From Janthinobacterium sp. PAMC25594 (GTDB lineage: Bacteria > Pseudomonadota > Gammaproteobacteria > Burkholderiales > Burkholderiaceae_D), in assembly GCF_019443505.1 (NCBI RefSeq), contig NZ_CP080377.1, positions 2,604,001-2,668,000 on the forward strand: a stretch of DNA of 64,000 bases, given 5' to 3'. This document shows, piece by piece, positions 27,809 through 35,828 of this stretch. Below the pieces are notes generated by a model, which was given only the letters and a program-made list of their open reading frames with translations, did no database searches and was not told the DNA's origin. Positions within the stretch are counted from its first letter, which is position 1, and every line of letters starts with the position of its first letter. The translations under genes were made by a program, and so were the position numbers.

Positions 27809-27989
27809 CAGGCGCGCTCCGCTTGAAACAAGCTCAGCTTGCGTATTTTGTAATTAGATGCAATATTGATGTAGAACAACTCAGCGCCAGCCCGCCATGG
27901 GCCAGGCATTCCTCGACGACTTGCCAGGAGTACACACCCACCTTTGTTTCACTGTATTTCCCACAACACTCTTTACCACAAGGACATTC

Positions 27990-28676
27990 ATGGATACGAA
28001 CGACAGTTTCAAGACAATTGCCGATTTGAATTTGGACGCGATCAAGGTCAAGCTGATGCACCGGGAGTCAGGCGAAGGATGGAGCCTGGAGAAAGCGAAT
28101 GCGGTGGAATTCGAATACCGGCGTTTCCTGATCCTGATGAAACAGTTTCCGGAAGAAGAAACGGCGCCGCTGATGGACGTCGATACCTTCTGGCACTACC
28201 ACATCCTCGATACCCTGAAATATGCGGCGGATTGCGAACAGGTGTTCGGCTACTTCCTCCATCACTTCCCGTACATCGGCCTGCGCGGCGAAGACGACGA
28301 AGCGGCGCACCAGCGCGTGGGCGAGCGCATGAAACAGCTGTATGAGCAAACGTTCGGGGAAGATTATATCCGCGCAGAAACGGCATATTCGGGGCGCGCC
28401 GTACAGGCGGCGTATTCGGGACGGGCCGTGCAGGCCGCATATTCAGGGCGCGCGGTACAGGCGACCGCATACTCGGGCCGGGCCGTGCAAACAGCGTTTT
28501 CCAGCGCGGCGGTGCAGGCGACGGCGTATTCGGGCCGCGCGACGGGCGCTGCCAGCACCGCATTTTCCAGCGCACCCGCAACCTTGACAGCAGCGTTGCT
28601 CAAGTCGTCTTCGAGCGGCCTGGAAATGGGGCGTTTCTATGTCGATCGTCCGGTGTTGAACGGCGACCCGCAATAG
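27990..28676 (+). CDS. GRDP-like (glycine-rich domain protein-like) protein with tandem AYSGRAVQ tail
   Basis: This 228-residue protein has an N-terminal domain of about 120 residues resembling the GRDP-like/DUF1399 family (ESGEGWSLEKANAVEFEYRR; DVDTFWHYHILDTLKYAADC; YFLHHFPYIGLRGEDDE), with several His that could bind metal. From residue 132 to about 199 it changes to a tandem repeat of nine to ten residues: four near-identical AYSGRAVQ units and then degenerate AFSSAAVQ, AYSGRATG and AFSSAPAT units. No signal peptide is seen. AAGGAC upstream fixes ATG 27990. The copies differ mainly at wobble bases. The function is unknown; a secreted, assembled or processed repeat peptide is possible. Confidence 0.75.
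   Translation: MDTNDSFKTIADLNLDAIKVKLMHRESGEGWSLEKANAVEFEYRRFLILMKQFPEEETAPLMDVDTFWHYHILDTLKYAADCEQVFGYFLHHFPYIGLRGEDDEAAHQRVGERMKQLYEQTFGEDYIRAETAYSGRAVQAAYSGRAVQAAYSGRAVQATAYSGRAVQTAFSSAAVQATAYSGRATGAASTAFSSAPATLTAALLKSSSSGLEMGRFYVDRPVLNGDPQ
28383..28586 (+). repeat. In-frame tandem repeat (27-30 bases) in the GRDP-like gene
   Basis: About seven units encode AYSGRAVQ(A/T) and degenerate forms. Units differ mostly at third codon positions (for example TATTCGGGGCGC, TATTCGGGACGG, TACTCGGGCCGG all encode YSGR), so the protein repeat is kept while the DNA drifts. Confidence 0.85.
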
Positions 28677-28719
28677 AAAAAACAGATGTGGCTGCCGCAC
28701 GCGGCAAGCCTGACTTACC

Positions 28720-28747
28720 CAGACGGCACCTCTCAGTTTGCCGTCTG
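28720..28747. terminator. Hairpin between convergent GRDP-like and small DNA-binding genes
   Basis: CAGACGGCA (28720-28728) and TGCCGTCTG (28739-28747) form a perfect nine-base-pair stem with a ten-base loop, between the two convergent genes. No T tract follows, so a terminator role is uncertain. Confidence 0.4.
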
Positions 28748-28757
28748 TCAGGCGCTC

Positions 28758-28997
28758 TTAGGCAGCCATCAACTCGCGCAGTTCACGAATGCTGAAATCG
28801 CTGATTTCATGCATGCGGATGAGGATCGTGGCGCCGATCGGCAAGGTGTTGTGACGAATCTTGCTGATGACCGGTGGCGCCACTTCCAGCGCTCGCGACA
28901 GGGCGGCATCGTTTTTCAGTTGCAGCTTGTCGATGATCGCATCGAGGACGCGATTCGGGTTGTAGGTAGGCAAAGAGGTAATTTGTTTGAGAGACAT
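28758..28997 (-). CDS. Small Cro/CI-like DNA-binding protein
   Basis: This 79-residue protein begins MSLKQITSLPTYNPNRVLDA and looks like one compact helix-turn-helix domain. DAALSRALEVAPPVISKIRH reads as a recognition helix, followed by LPIGATILIRMHEISDFSIR. Closely similar stand-alone proteins are common in Oxalobacteraceae and Burkholderiales, where the role is not established. It has no dimerisation or sensing domain. It is convergent with the GRDP-like gene. No operator is obvious in the AT-rich 240 bases upstream. Confidence 0.75.
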   Translation of the reverse strand: MSLKQITSLPTYNPNRVLDAIIDKLQLKNDAALSRALEVAPPVISKIRHNTLPIGATILIRMHEISDFSIRELRELMAA

Positions 28998-29239
28998 GAT
29001 CGAAAATCCGTACTTGTTGTATTAAGGCAAAAAGAAACCGAATGTCTCTTTTGCAATAATTCAGGGTAAACACACTAAAAAGCGCCATCACTTATGCGGC
29101 TTTTACGCCAAAAACAATATAATACACGCTATTGTTGATTTTTGCGTAACTTAAAGCAAAATTGTGATAATTGAAGAGAATTGACGCACTTTGAATGTGC
29201 TAGAGGATAACTCAAATCGGGGAAGTTTGCTGCAAGTCA

Positions 29240-29509
29240 TCAATTTTTACAATGAGGAACGCCGCTGCGCATCAGCCAGGCAATCGCCATGAGCGTGCCC
29301 AGGCGGGCCATGTCCGCTGATAAATGCCAGCCTTGCGCGGCCACGCCGGCCGGGGTGGCCGTCAGGCAGGTGCCGGGGAAGGCGTCCACGCGGCACCAGG
29401 CCAGTTGCCGGCGAATTTCATCGGGCGGCGGCGGCGGCTGCAGCGCACGTTCGCGCCGCCGCATATAGGCGCGCACCTGTTCCTTGCTGGGGTGACTCGT
29501 AGCTCGCAT
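29240..29509 (-). CDS. Hypothetical small protein
   Basis: I do not recognise this 89-residue protein. It begins MRATSHPSKEQVRAYMRRRE, has a proline run (LQPPPPPDEIRRQ), two Cys in the middle and a hydrophobic stretch near the end (MARLGTLMAIAWLMRSG). An AGGAG site six bases before ATG 29509 supports it as a real gene. The opposite strand is also open here, as is common at this GC content, so confidence is moderate. Confidence 0.5.
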   Translation of the reverse strand: MRATSHPSKEQVRAYMRRRERALQPPPPPDEIRRQLAWCRVDAFPGTCLTATPAGVAAQGWHLSADMARLGTLMAIAWLMRSGVPHCKN

Positions 29510-29709
29510 GGATCGCTCCTGCTGACGGGAAACAGCGTCGCACTAATTGTAGAGCCCGCCACAACTAGCCAGGACGCGTGACGACATTGCTCACCATATC
29601 GCCAGCGCGCCATGACGCGTTTGCGTTGCATCAAATGGCAAGGCCCCGGTGTTGCGCCGAAGCCCACACTGCGCCATGCTCCAGCGGCCTGGCGGCCGAT
29701 GGCTGGCTC

Positions 29710-29970
29710 TTATTTCTTTTGCTGGCGCACGCGCTGTTGCTGTTTTTCCTGCGTTTGCTGGCGATTCTGCTTGCGCTCGAACAGGGTGACCGCATCTTTC
29801 TTGGCTTGCTCGGCAGTACGCATTTCCTCATGCGCATCGTGCGGAACAAAAAATTCGGCATCCTGCGCCGCCACGACCAGCTTGATGGCGGCGTCGTCGT
29901 CGAGGTCATACAGTTCCGTCAGGACGGTGGTGACCTCGTCCAGGTATTCTTCGTAATTGAGGGTGGTCAT
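29710..29970 (-). CDS. Hypothetical small protein with acidic N-terminus and Gln/Lys-rich tail
   Basis: I do not recognise a family for this 86-residue protein. It begins MTTLNYEEYLDEVTTVLTEL, with an acidic helical region up to about residue 45 and a long helix rich in Gln, Lys and Arg at the end (KQNRQQTQEKQQQRVRQQKK) that could bind nucleic acid. The strongly biased composition is protein-like rather than a shadow frame. It stands alone between the hypothetical gene at 29.2-29.5 kb and the SDR gene. Confidence 0.6.
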   Translation of the reverse strand: MTTLNYEEYLDEVTTVLTELYDLDDDAAIKLVVAAQDAEFFVPHDAHEEMRTAEQAKKDAVTLFERKQNRQQTQEKQQQRVRQQKK

Positions 29971-30035
29971 GCTGTAATCCTTAAGTGAATGGCGCTGCGC
30001 ACCGGTCCGGCAAAGTGCGCAGATAACCGGCCATT

Positions 30036-30953
30036 TTACCCGATGCCGGCCGCATCGGCAGACAGCGACTGCAAGGCATCGGCCACGCGCGCGTAGCGCA
30101 GGCGCACGCCCAGCTCGCGTTTGAGGCGCGTATTGTGCAGGCGGCGCGATTCGGACATGAACGACAGCAGCATCGGCGTGACCACTTGCCGCAGCTCGGC
30201 ACGCGGCAGGCGCGGCGGGCGCGACAGGCCAAACGCATCGGCCACGGCATCGAAATATTCCGCCATCTTGAGTTCGCTGTCATCGCTGGCGTGATACACG
30301 CGTCCCGGCTTGCCGCGCCACAAGGCGCGTTCGATGATGCGCGCCAGGTCATCGGCATGGATATGATTGGTGTACACATCGTCGCCAGCGGCCAGGGCCG
30401 GCGTGCCTTCGCGCAGGCGCTTCAGGGGCAGGCGGTCGTCCGCGTAAATGCCGGGCACGCGCAGGATGGCCACCTTGGCGCCGCGGCGCGCGCCCCAGCC
30501 ACGCAAGACCTGTTCCGCGTCGACGCGCCGCTTCGCGCGCGCATTCGCCGGCGCCACCGGCCGCGCTTCATCGACCCAGGCGCCGTCGCAATCGCCATAC
30601 ACGCCGCTGGTACTCACATACACCATGCGTGCATGCTCGGGTAAAATGGCGACCAGATTGCGCGTGCGCCGGTCCAGCAAGCCCGACGACAGAGGCGGCG
30701 CCAGGTGCACGATCATGGTCGCCAGTCCCGCCAGCCGTTTCAGGCTGGCGCGGTCGTCGAGGTTGGCCACGATGGGCACGGCACCGGCCGCCCGCAGCTG
30801 CGCGCAACGCGCCGGCTGGCTGGTGACGGCAAAGACGCGAAAGCGCGCGCGCAGCAGGGGCAGCAGACGCATGCCGACGTCGCCGCAACCCAGGATCAGC
30901 AGGCGAGGCAAGCCCACCGGCTTGCGCAAAGAGTGCATTAACATATTTTTCAT
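30036..30953 (-). CDS. NAD(P)-binding sugar-epimerase-like SDR protein (YeeZ-like)
   Basis: This protein of about 305 residues is an extended short-chain dehydrogenase. The dinucleotide-binding motif is LLILGCGDVGMRLLPLL near residue 20, and MVYVSTSGVYGD near 115 holds the active Ser/Thr-Tyr region; the usual YxxxK Lys is replaced (GVYGD..AKRRVDAEQ). IYADDRLPLKRLREG and YHASDDSELKMAEYFD are typical of YeeZ-like epimerases of unknown substrate. Starts at 30953, 30944 and 30938 are all possible. It is divergent from the ferredoxin-reductase gene with only 12 bases between start codons, so promoters must overlap the coding regions. Confidence 0.82.
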   Translation of the reverse strand: MKNMLMHSLRKPVGLPRLLILGCGDVGMRLLPLLRARFRVFAVTSQPARCAQLRAAGAVPIVANLDDRASLKRLAGLATMIVHLAPPLSSGLLDRRTRNLVAILPEHARMVYVSTSGVYGDCDGAWVDEARPVAPANARAKRRVDAEQVLRGWGARRGAKVAILRVPGIYADDRLPLKRLREGTPALAAGDDVYTNHIHADDLARIIERALWRGKPGRVYHASDDSELKMAEYFDAVADAFGLSRPPRLPRAELRQVVTPMLLSFMSESRRLHNTRLKRELGVRLRYARVADALQSLSADAAGIG

Positions 30954-30965
30954 CTCAAGGATTGT

Positions 30966-31991
30966 ATGACTTTTCAAATTACTGTTCAGCCCAGCGGCCA
31001 CCAATTCAGCTGTGAAGCGGACGAAACCATCCTGTCGGCGGCGATCCGCGCCGGCGTGGGCTTGCCGTATAGCTGCAAGAGCGGCGCCTGCAGCTCCTGC
31101 AAGGGCAAGATCGTGTCCGGCAATGTACAGCATAAGCCATACCAGGCCCGCTCCCTGACGGACGATGAAGCGGCGGCCGGCTACTCGCTGCTGTGCTGCG
31201 CCGTGCCGCAGGGCGACCTGGTGGTGCAGGCGCGCGAAGTGGCGGGCAGCAGCGACTACCCGATCAAGAAAATGCCGTCGCGCGTGACCACGATTGAAAA
31301 GGTCGCGCCCGACGTCGTCGTGCTGACCCTGCAGTTGCCGGCCAGCGAGCGCCTGCACTACCGCGCCGGACAGTATATCGAAATCATGCTGCGCGATAAC
31401 AAACGCCGCAGCTACAGCATGGCCAGCGCGCCCGTCGACGGCGGCCCCGTGAGCCTGCACATCCGCCACATGCCGGGCGGCCTGTTCACCGACCAGGTGT
31501 TCGGCAGCATGAAGGAGCGCGACATCCTGCGCTTCGAAGGCCCGATGGGCACCTTCTTCCTGCGCGAAGATTCCGACAAGCCCGTCGTGCTGCTGGCCTC
31601 GGGCACGGGCTTTGCCCCGCTGAAAGCCATCATCGAACACATGATCAACGAGCAATCCCCGCGCCCGATCACCCTGTACTGGGGCGCACGCCGTCCGCAC
31701 GACCTGTACATGGATGCGCTGTGCCGCCAGTGGGCCGCCGACTTGCCGCAGTTCACCTATGTGCCCGTCGTCTCGGAAGCGCTGCCGGAAGACGCCTGGA
31801 GCGGCCGCACGGGCTTCGTGCACCAGGCCGTCATGGCCGACCTGCCCGACATGTCCGCGTATCAGGTGTATGCCTGCGGCGCGCCGATCGTCGTCGAGTC
31901 GGCCAACCGCGATTTCGTGCAACTGTGCCAGTTGCCAGCCGACGAGTTCTACGCGGACGCCTTCACCACGGAAGCCGACCTGGCCAAGTAA
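30966..31991 (+). CDS. Ferredoxin-NAD(P)H reductase of the CDP-6-deoxy-delta-3,4-glucoseen reductase type
   Basis: This 341-residue iron-sulfur flavoprotein has an N-terminal 2Fe-2S ferredoxin domain (CKSGACSSCKGKI at residues 37-49 plus a distal Cys in LLCCAV), an FAD domain with RSYSMASAP, and an NAD-binding domain with GTGFAPLKAII and a terminal YACGAPIVVESANRDF. It moves electrons from NADH through FAD to the iron-sulfur cluster. The annotation refers to deoxysugar reductases (AscD/RfbI-like), but no deoxysugar genes are nearby, so the physiological partner is unknown. AAGGA five bases before ATG 30966 supports the start. Confidence 0.88.
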   Translation: MTFQITVQPSGHQFSCEADETILSAAIRAGVGLPYSCKSGACSSCKGKIVSGNVQHKPYQARSLTDDEAAAGYSLLCCAVPQGDLVVQAREVAGSSDYPIKKMPSRVTTIEKVAPDVVVLTLQLPASERLHYRAGQYIEIMLRDNKRRSYSMASAPVDGGPVSLHIRHMPGGLFTDQVFGSMKERDILRFEGPMGTFFLREDSDKPVVLLASGTGFAPLKAIIEHMINEQSPRPITLYWGARRPHDLYMDALCRQWAADLPQFTYVPVVSEALPEDAWSGRTGFVHQAVMADLPDMSAYQVYACGAPIVVESANRDFVQLCQLPADEFYADAFTTEADLAK

Positions 31992-32066
31992 GCCTCCAGA
32001 CAGCGGGGGCTGCTGGCGCGGCATCCGTTGCCGCACCGCCTCACCCCGCTGTTTCCTGGAAATGTC

Positions 32067-33317
32067 ATGTCTCTCGCCATCCTGCGTCACCGCAATTTCG
32101 CTTGTTACCTTTCCGCCCGCGTGCTGGGCACCGTGGCCGTGCAGATGCAAAGCGTGGCCATCGGCTGGCAGGTGTACCAGATCACGGGCAGCCTGTTCGA
32201 CCTGGGCTTGATCGGCCTGGCGCAGTTCGCGCCCTTCCTCGTATTGATTTTGCCGGCCGGCCACGTGGCCGACCGCTACAACCGCCGCAACATCATCGCC
32301 TGGTGTTTGACGGCGCAACTGGCCTGCGCGCTGGCCTTGCTGGCGTTTACGTTAAGCAATATTTCCATCGTCTGGCCCGTGTTTGCCGTGCTGGTGCTGT
32401 TCGGCAGCGCGCGCGCCTTCATGATGCCGGCCACGCAAGCCGTGCTGGTGAACATGGTGCCCACGCAACACTTCAGCCGCGCCGTCGCGCTCAGCTCGTC
32501 GAGCTCGCACGTGGCCATCATCCTGGGACCTACCCTGGGCGGCCTGCTGTATTACTTCGGCCCCAAGGTGGTGTATTTGATTTCGTCCGCGCTGCTGGTG
32601 GTGTCCGTCTTGCTGATGCGCGCCACCACGCCCGCACCGCAAGTGGTGAAACGCGAACCCGTCAGCTGGCACACCTTGCTCGAAGGCTTGCGCTTCGTCT
32701 GGTCGAAACCCATCGTGCTGGGCGCCATTTCGCTCGACCTGTTTGCCGTGCTGTTCGGCGGCGCGACGGCCCTGCTGCCGGCGCTCGCGCATGACGTGCT
32801 GCATATCGGCCCCAGCGGCCTGGGCCTGCTGCGCACGGCACCGGGCGCCGGCGCCGCCCTGTGCTCGATCGCGCTGGCCATCTTTCCCATCACGCGCCGC
32901 GTGGGCGCCTGGATGTTCGGCGGCGTGGCCGTCTTCGGCCTGGGCACCCTGGTGCTGGGCAGCACCAGCTATTTCCCGCTGGCGCTGGCGGCGCTGTTCC
33001 TGATGGGCGCCGGCGACATGGTCAGCGTCTACATCCGCCACCTGCTGGTGCAGTTCGAGACGCCCGACGAGATCCGCGGCCGGGTCAGCGCCGTGAATGC
33101 CGTCTTCATCGGCGCCTCGAACGAGCTGGGCGAATTCGAATCGGGCTTGACGGCCGGCTGGTTCGGCCTGGTGCGCGCCGTGCTCTTCGGCGGCGCCGCC
33201 ACCCTGGCCGTGACGGGCATCTGGGCCGTGCTGTTCCCCGTGCTGTCGCGCATGGACCGCTTCCCCCACCACGAAAAGGAAGCGGCCGCCAGAACGGCCA
33301 CCGCAAGCGCAAGCTAA
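32067..33317 (+). CDS. MFS transporter of the MFS_3 (EntS-like) family
   Basis: This 416-residue protein has twelve predicted membrane helices. It begins MSLAILRHRNFACYLSARV and has ADRYNRRNIIAWC after helix 2 and the MFS_3 pattern VQFETPDEIRGRVSAVNAVF in the second half. Relatives export enterobactin-type siderophores or drugs. The substrate is not evident and no siderophore synthesis genes lie nearby. ATG 32067 is chosen over an upstream start because it starts the conserved N-terminus. It follows the reductase gene by 75 bases in the same direction and may be cotranscribed. Confidence 0.85.
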   Translation: MSLAILRHRNFACYLSARVLGTVAVQMQSVAIGWQVYQITGSLFDLGLIGLAQFAPFLVLILPAGHVADRYNRRNIIAWCLTAQLACALALLAFTLSNISIVWPVFAVLVLFGSARAFMMPATQAVLVNMVPTQHFSRAVALSSSSSHVAIILGPTLGGLLYYFGPKVVYLISSALLVVSVLLMRATTPAPQVVKREPVSWHTLLEGLRFVWSKPIVLGAISLDLFAVLFGGATALLPALAHDVLHIGPSGLGLLRTAPGAGAALCSIALAIFPITRRVGAWMFGGVAVFGLGTLVLGSTSYFPLALAALFLMGAGDMVSVYIRHLLVQFETPDEIRGRVSAVNAVFIGASNELGEFESGLTAGWFGLVRAVLFGGAATLAVTGIWAVLFPVLSRMDRFPHHEKEAAARTATASAS

Positions 33318-33359
33318 CAGCTAAGATGCGCTATTGCCACTGACTGACTAACTTGCACC

Positions 33360-34025
33360 ATGAAAATCACGTTTCCCTTGCACAGCTTCATCCGCAGCCG
33401 CCCCCACCTGAGCATGGCCACGGCCATCGGCGTGGCGGCCGGCCTGCTGCTGCCCTCGTCCTGGCAACAGATGACGCGTTTGCTGACGGCGTGGAACGTG
33501 GCCGTCTGGTTCTACCTGGCGACGATGGCCTGGATGATGATGCGCGCCAACCACCACAAGGTCAAAACCATGGCGGCGCGCCAGGATGAGCGAGCGGCCA
33601 CGGTGCTGTCGGCCCTGTCCGTCGCATCCGTGATGAGCCTGGTGGCCATCGTCTCGCAGCTGTCTTCGATGAAAGACATGGCGCCGGACGAGCGCGCGCT
33701 GCATTACGGCTTGACGATCCTCACCCTGGTCGGCTCCTGGTTCCTCGTCGGCACCCTGTTCTGCTTTCATTATGCCCACCTGTATTACCAGGCCGACCCC
33801 GCGCTGCGCCCGCTGAAGTTTCCCGACGACGAGCAGAACCCCGATTACTGGGATTTTTTGTATTTCGCCTTCACCATCGCCGTGGCCGTGCAAACGTCGG
33901 ACGTGTGCGTGCAGACGCGCCTGATGCGACAGATCGTGCTGGGGCAATCCGTGCTGAGCTTTTTCTTCAACCTGGTCGTGCTGGGACTGTCCATCAATAT
34001 TGCCGCCGGCTTGATCAATGGATAA
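33360..34025 (+). CDS. DUF1345 membrane protein
   Basis: This 221-residue inner-membrane protein has about five to six helices and the DUF1345 features NVAVWFYLATMAWMM near residue 46, VGSWFLVGTLFCFHYAHLYY near 123, and PDYWDFLYFAFTIAVAVQTS near 161, which is the family signature. The role of DUF1345 is unknown. It follows the MFS gene by 42 bases in the same direction. Confidence 0.85.
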   Translation: MKITFPLHSFIRSRPHLSMATAIGVAAGLLLPSSWQQMTRLLTAWNVAVWFYLATMAWMMMRANHHKVKTMAARQDERAATVLSALSVASVMSLVAIVSQLSSMKDMAPDERALHYGLTILTLVGSWFLVGTLFCFHYAHLYYQADPALRPLKFPDDEQNPDYWDFLYFAFTIAVAVQTSDVCVQTRLMRQIVLGQSVLSFFFNLVVLGLSINIAAGLING

Positions 34026-34134
34026 ACAGCAGGAAAAAAGATTCCAGAAGGAAACTTGACCTGGCTGAAGGGTTAAGCTCATCTTAATCGTGCGCACTCT
34101 CTTGAAATACTGGAAAGAGGAGTAAGATAAGTTC

Positions 34135-34157
34135 CATGCACAGAGGTCATGTGCATG
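34135..34157. promoter_or_regulatory. Palindrome upstream of the HPF-like gene
   Basis: CATGCACA (34135-34142) and TGTGCATG (34150-34157) form a perfect inverted repeat with a seven-base centre, 64 bases upstream of the HPF-like start. It could be an operator or a leader hairpin; nothing decides which. Confidence 0.3.
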
Positions 34158-34220
34158 AAGCAACAACCAGGCCGCAGCACGCCTGAGATGGGTTTTTTTT
34201 GAATTGACAGGAGTAAGCAT

Positions 34221-34598
34221 ATGCAAATCAATATTCATACCGACAGCACCATCGCCAACACCGCTGGACTGAACGAACATGTGCAATCCGTACTTGAAAG
34301 CGCACTGAACCGCTTCCGCGACAACCTGACCCGCATCGAAGTCCACATCAGCGACACGAATGGCCCGAAAGGCGGCGCCGACGATATCCGCTGCGTCATG
34401 GAAGCACGCGTTGCTGGCTATCAACCGATTGCCGTGACCGAACAGAACGCCACCGTGCATCAATCCGTTGCCGGCGCCACCGACAAACTGAAACGCGCCA
34501 TCGATAGCGCCCTGGGCCGCCTGCAAGACAGCAAGCGCCACGCCACCGGCAAGAATGCCGTGATCGATACGGCTGAAGCGGAAGAAACCGCCGAGTAA
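34221..34598 (+). CDS. HPF/RaiA-family ribosome-associated protein
   Basis: This 125-residue protein is a short form of the hibernation-promoting/RaiA family, which binds the 30S decoding centre and inactivates or dimerises ribosomes in stationary phase. It starts MQINIHTDSTIANTAGLNEH; the beta-sheet pattern continues with FRDNLTRIEVHISDTNG and ADDIRCVMEARVAGYQPI. It has an acidic C-terminal tail (VIDTAEAEETAE) instead of the long-form dimerisation domain. CAGGAG lies eight bases before the ATG. It is not next to rpoN, where classical hpf usually lies, so this may be a paralogue. Confidence 0.82.
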   Translation: MQINIHTDSTIANTAGLNEHVQSVLESALNRFRDNLTRIEVHISDTNGPKGGADDIRCVMEARVAGYQPIAVTEQNATVHQSVAGATDKLKRAIDSALGRLQDSKRHATGKNAVIDTAEAEETAE

Positions 34599-34628
34599 CT
34601 TCCCCCACTGCAGCACTCTTCAGTGACC

Positions 34629-34653
34629 AAGGCAGCCGTTCAAGGCTGCCTTT
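34629..34653 (+). terminator. Terminator-like hairpin after the HPF-like gene
   Basis: AAGGCAGCC (34629-34637) and GGCTGCCTT (34644-34652) form a perfect nine-base-pair stem around GTTCAA, 30 bases after the stop. Only three T follow. Confidence 0.6.
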
Positions 34654-34855
34654 GCACATCCGCCCCGCCTTTCGCGCGCGGCAACAACAATGCCAGAACC
34701 AGCGGCATTCCAGCTTACTGACACGGCAATGAAATAATTGTCGTATTTCCCACAGTAAGTGACATCAAGCAAGCCTTTGCCGTTACAGCCAAGGCCGCTT
34801 TACGCTATCATGAAGACACCGGTCCTCTGCTCGCGCGCACCGGCTTTTTGAAAGT

Positions 34856-35827
34856 GTGATTGTGGAACAGATCGGTAACTTCGGCGCTTCAGGCTGCAAC
34901 ATCGGCGATTTACAGCTATTTAGCGATGCTGCGGACAGCCAGACGGCCGCCATGCTGGCGCCCTGCCCCGTCATGCGCCTCGAAGCGGGCGAAGCCATTG
35001 CCGACAGCCAGGGCACCAGCCTGTACATCGTCCTGCGCGGCTCGCTGGCCGTGGCGGCCGACACCCACACGGGCATGGATGACGGCACCGTCAGCAAGGT
35101 CTTGCCCGGCGAAAGCGTGGGCGAACAATCGGTGCTCGATGAAGCGAGCAACCTGGCCGCCATTTCCGCCCTGGAAGAAACCGACTTGTTGGTGATCGAC
35201 GCGGCCGTCGTCTGGGAATTGATCGAGCAATCGAACGGCCTGGCGCGCAACCTGTTGCGCTTGCTGTCCTTCCGCATCCGCGCCGCCAATGCCCTGCTGC
35301 GCCGGCGTCAGAAACTGGGCGAATTCTACCGCCAGCTGTCGATGGTCGACAGCCTGACGGGCCTGTACAACCGTGCCTGGCTGACTGATTTGCTGCCGAA
35401 CATGATCATCACGGCCCACGCCAGCGGCTCGCCGCTGTCGCTGGTGATGATAGACCTCGACCATTTCAAGCGCTTCAACGACACGCACGGCCACCAGGCG
35501 GGCGACCAGGCGCTGCGCATCGCCGCGCAAGTGCTGGGTGCAGCGCTGCGGCCCACGGATTTTGCCGTGCGCTATGGTGGCGAGGAAATGATGGTGATCT
35601 TGCCCGATACCAACGAACACGTGGCCCTGCGGGTGGCCGAGCGCCTGTGCGAGCGCATGCAGCAGGCCGTCATCTTCGCCGACATGCGCAGCGCGCTGCC
35701 GCACATCACGGGTTCCTTCGGCGTGGCCAGCCTGGCGGCCGAACAGGACGACGAGGCGCTGATCGCCACGGCCGACGCGGCTTTGTATCGCGCGAAGGCT
35801 GGCGGCCGCAACCGGGTCATGCTGTAG
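34856..35827 (+). CDS. Diguanylate cyclase with N-terminal cyclic-nucleotide-binding-like domain
   Basis: This protein of about 323 residues has a cNMP-binding-type beta barrel at about 35-125 (LYIVLRGSLAVAADTH; LPGESVGEQSVLDEAS), a linking helix and a GGDEF domain from about 165. The active site reads GGEEM (241-245), with the last Phe replaced by Met. The inhibitory RxxD site is present (RPTD, 232-235), as is the substrate region DLDHFKRFNDTHGHQAGD. It probably makes cyclic di-GMP in response to a bound ligand, if the Met is tolerated. Starts are GTG 34856 or GTG 34862; no strong ribosome site is seen. Confidence 0.85.
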   Translation: MIVEQIGNFGASGCNIGDLQLFSDAADSQTAAMLAPCPVMRLEAGEAIADSQGTSLYIVLRGSLAVAADTHTGMDDGTVSKVLPGESVGEQSVLDEASNLAAISALEETDLLVIDAAVVWELIEQSNGLARNLLRLLSFRIRAANALLRRRQKLGEFYRQLSMVDSLTGLYNRAWLTDLLPNMIITAHASGSPLSLVMIDLDHFKRFNDTHGHQAGDQALRIAAQVLGAALRPTDFAVRYGGEEMMVILPDTNEHVALRVAERLCERMQQAVIFADMRSALPHITGSFGVASLAAEQDDEALIATADAALYRAKAGGRNRVML

Positions 35828-35828
35828 C

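Noticed and set aside
28383..28586. CRISPR array
   Set aside because: The repeats are adjacent without spacers and are in frame within a gene.
28364..28603. Repetitive minus-strand frame opposite the AYSGRAVQ repeats
   Set aside because: It repeats only because the other strand does; the plus-strand protein has the recognisable domain and wobble-only drift.
30953..32318. Extension of the leftward SDR gene to a 760-residue fusion protein
   Set aside because: The upstream part is antisense to the ferredoxin reductase gene and has shadow-frame composition; the NAD-binding motif begins near residue 20 from the chosen start.
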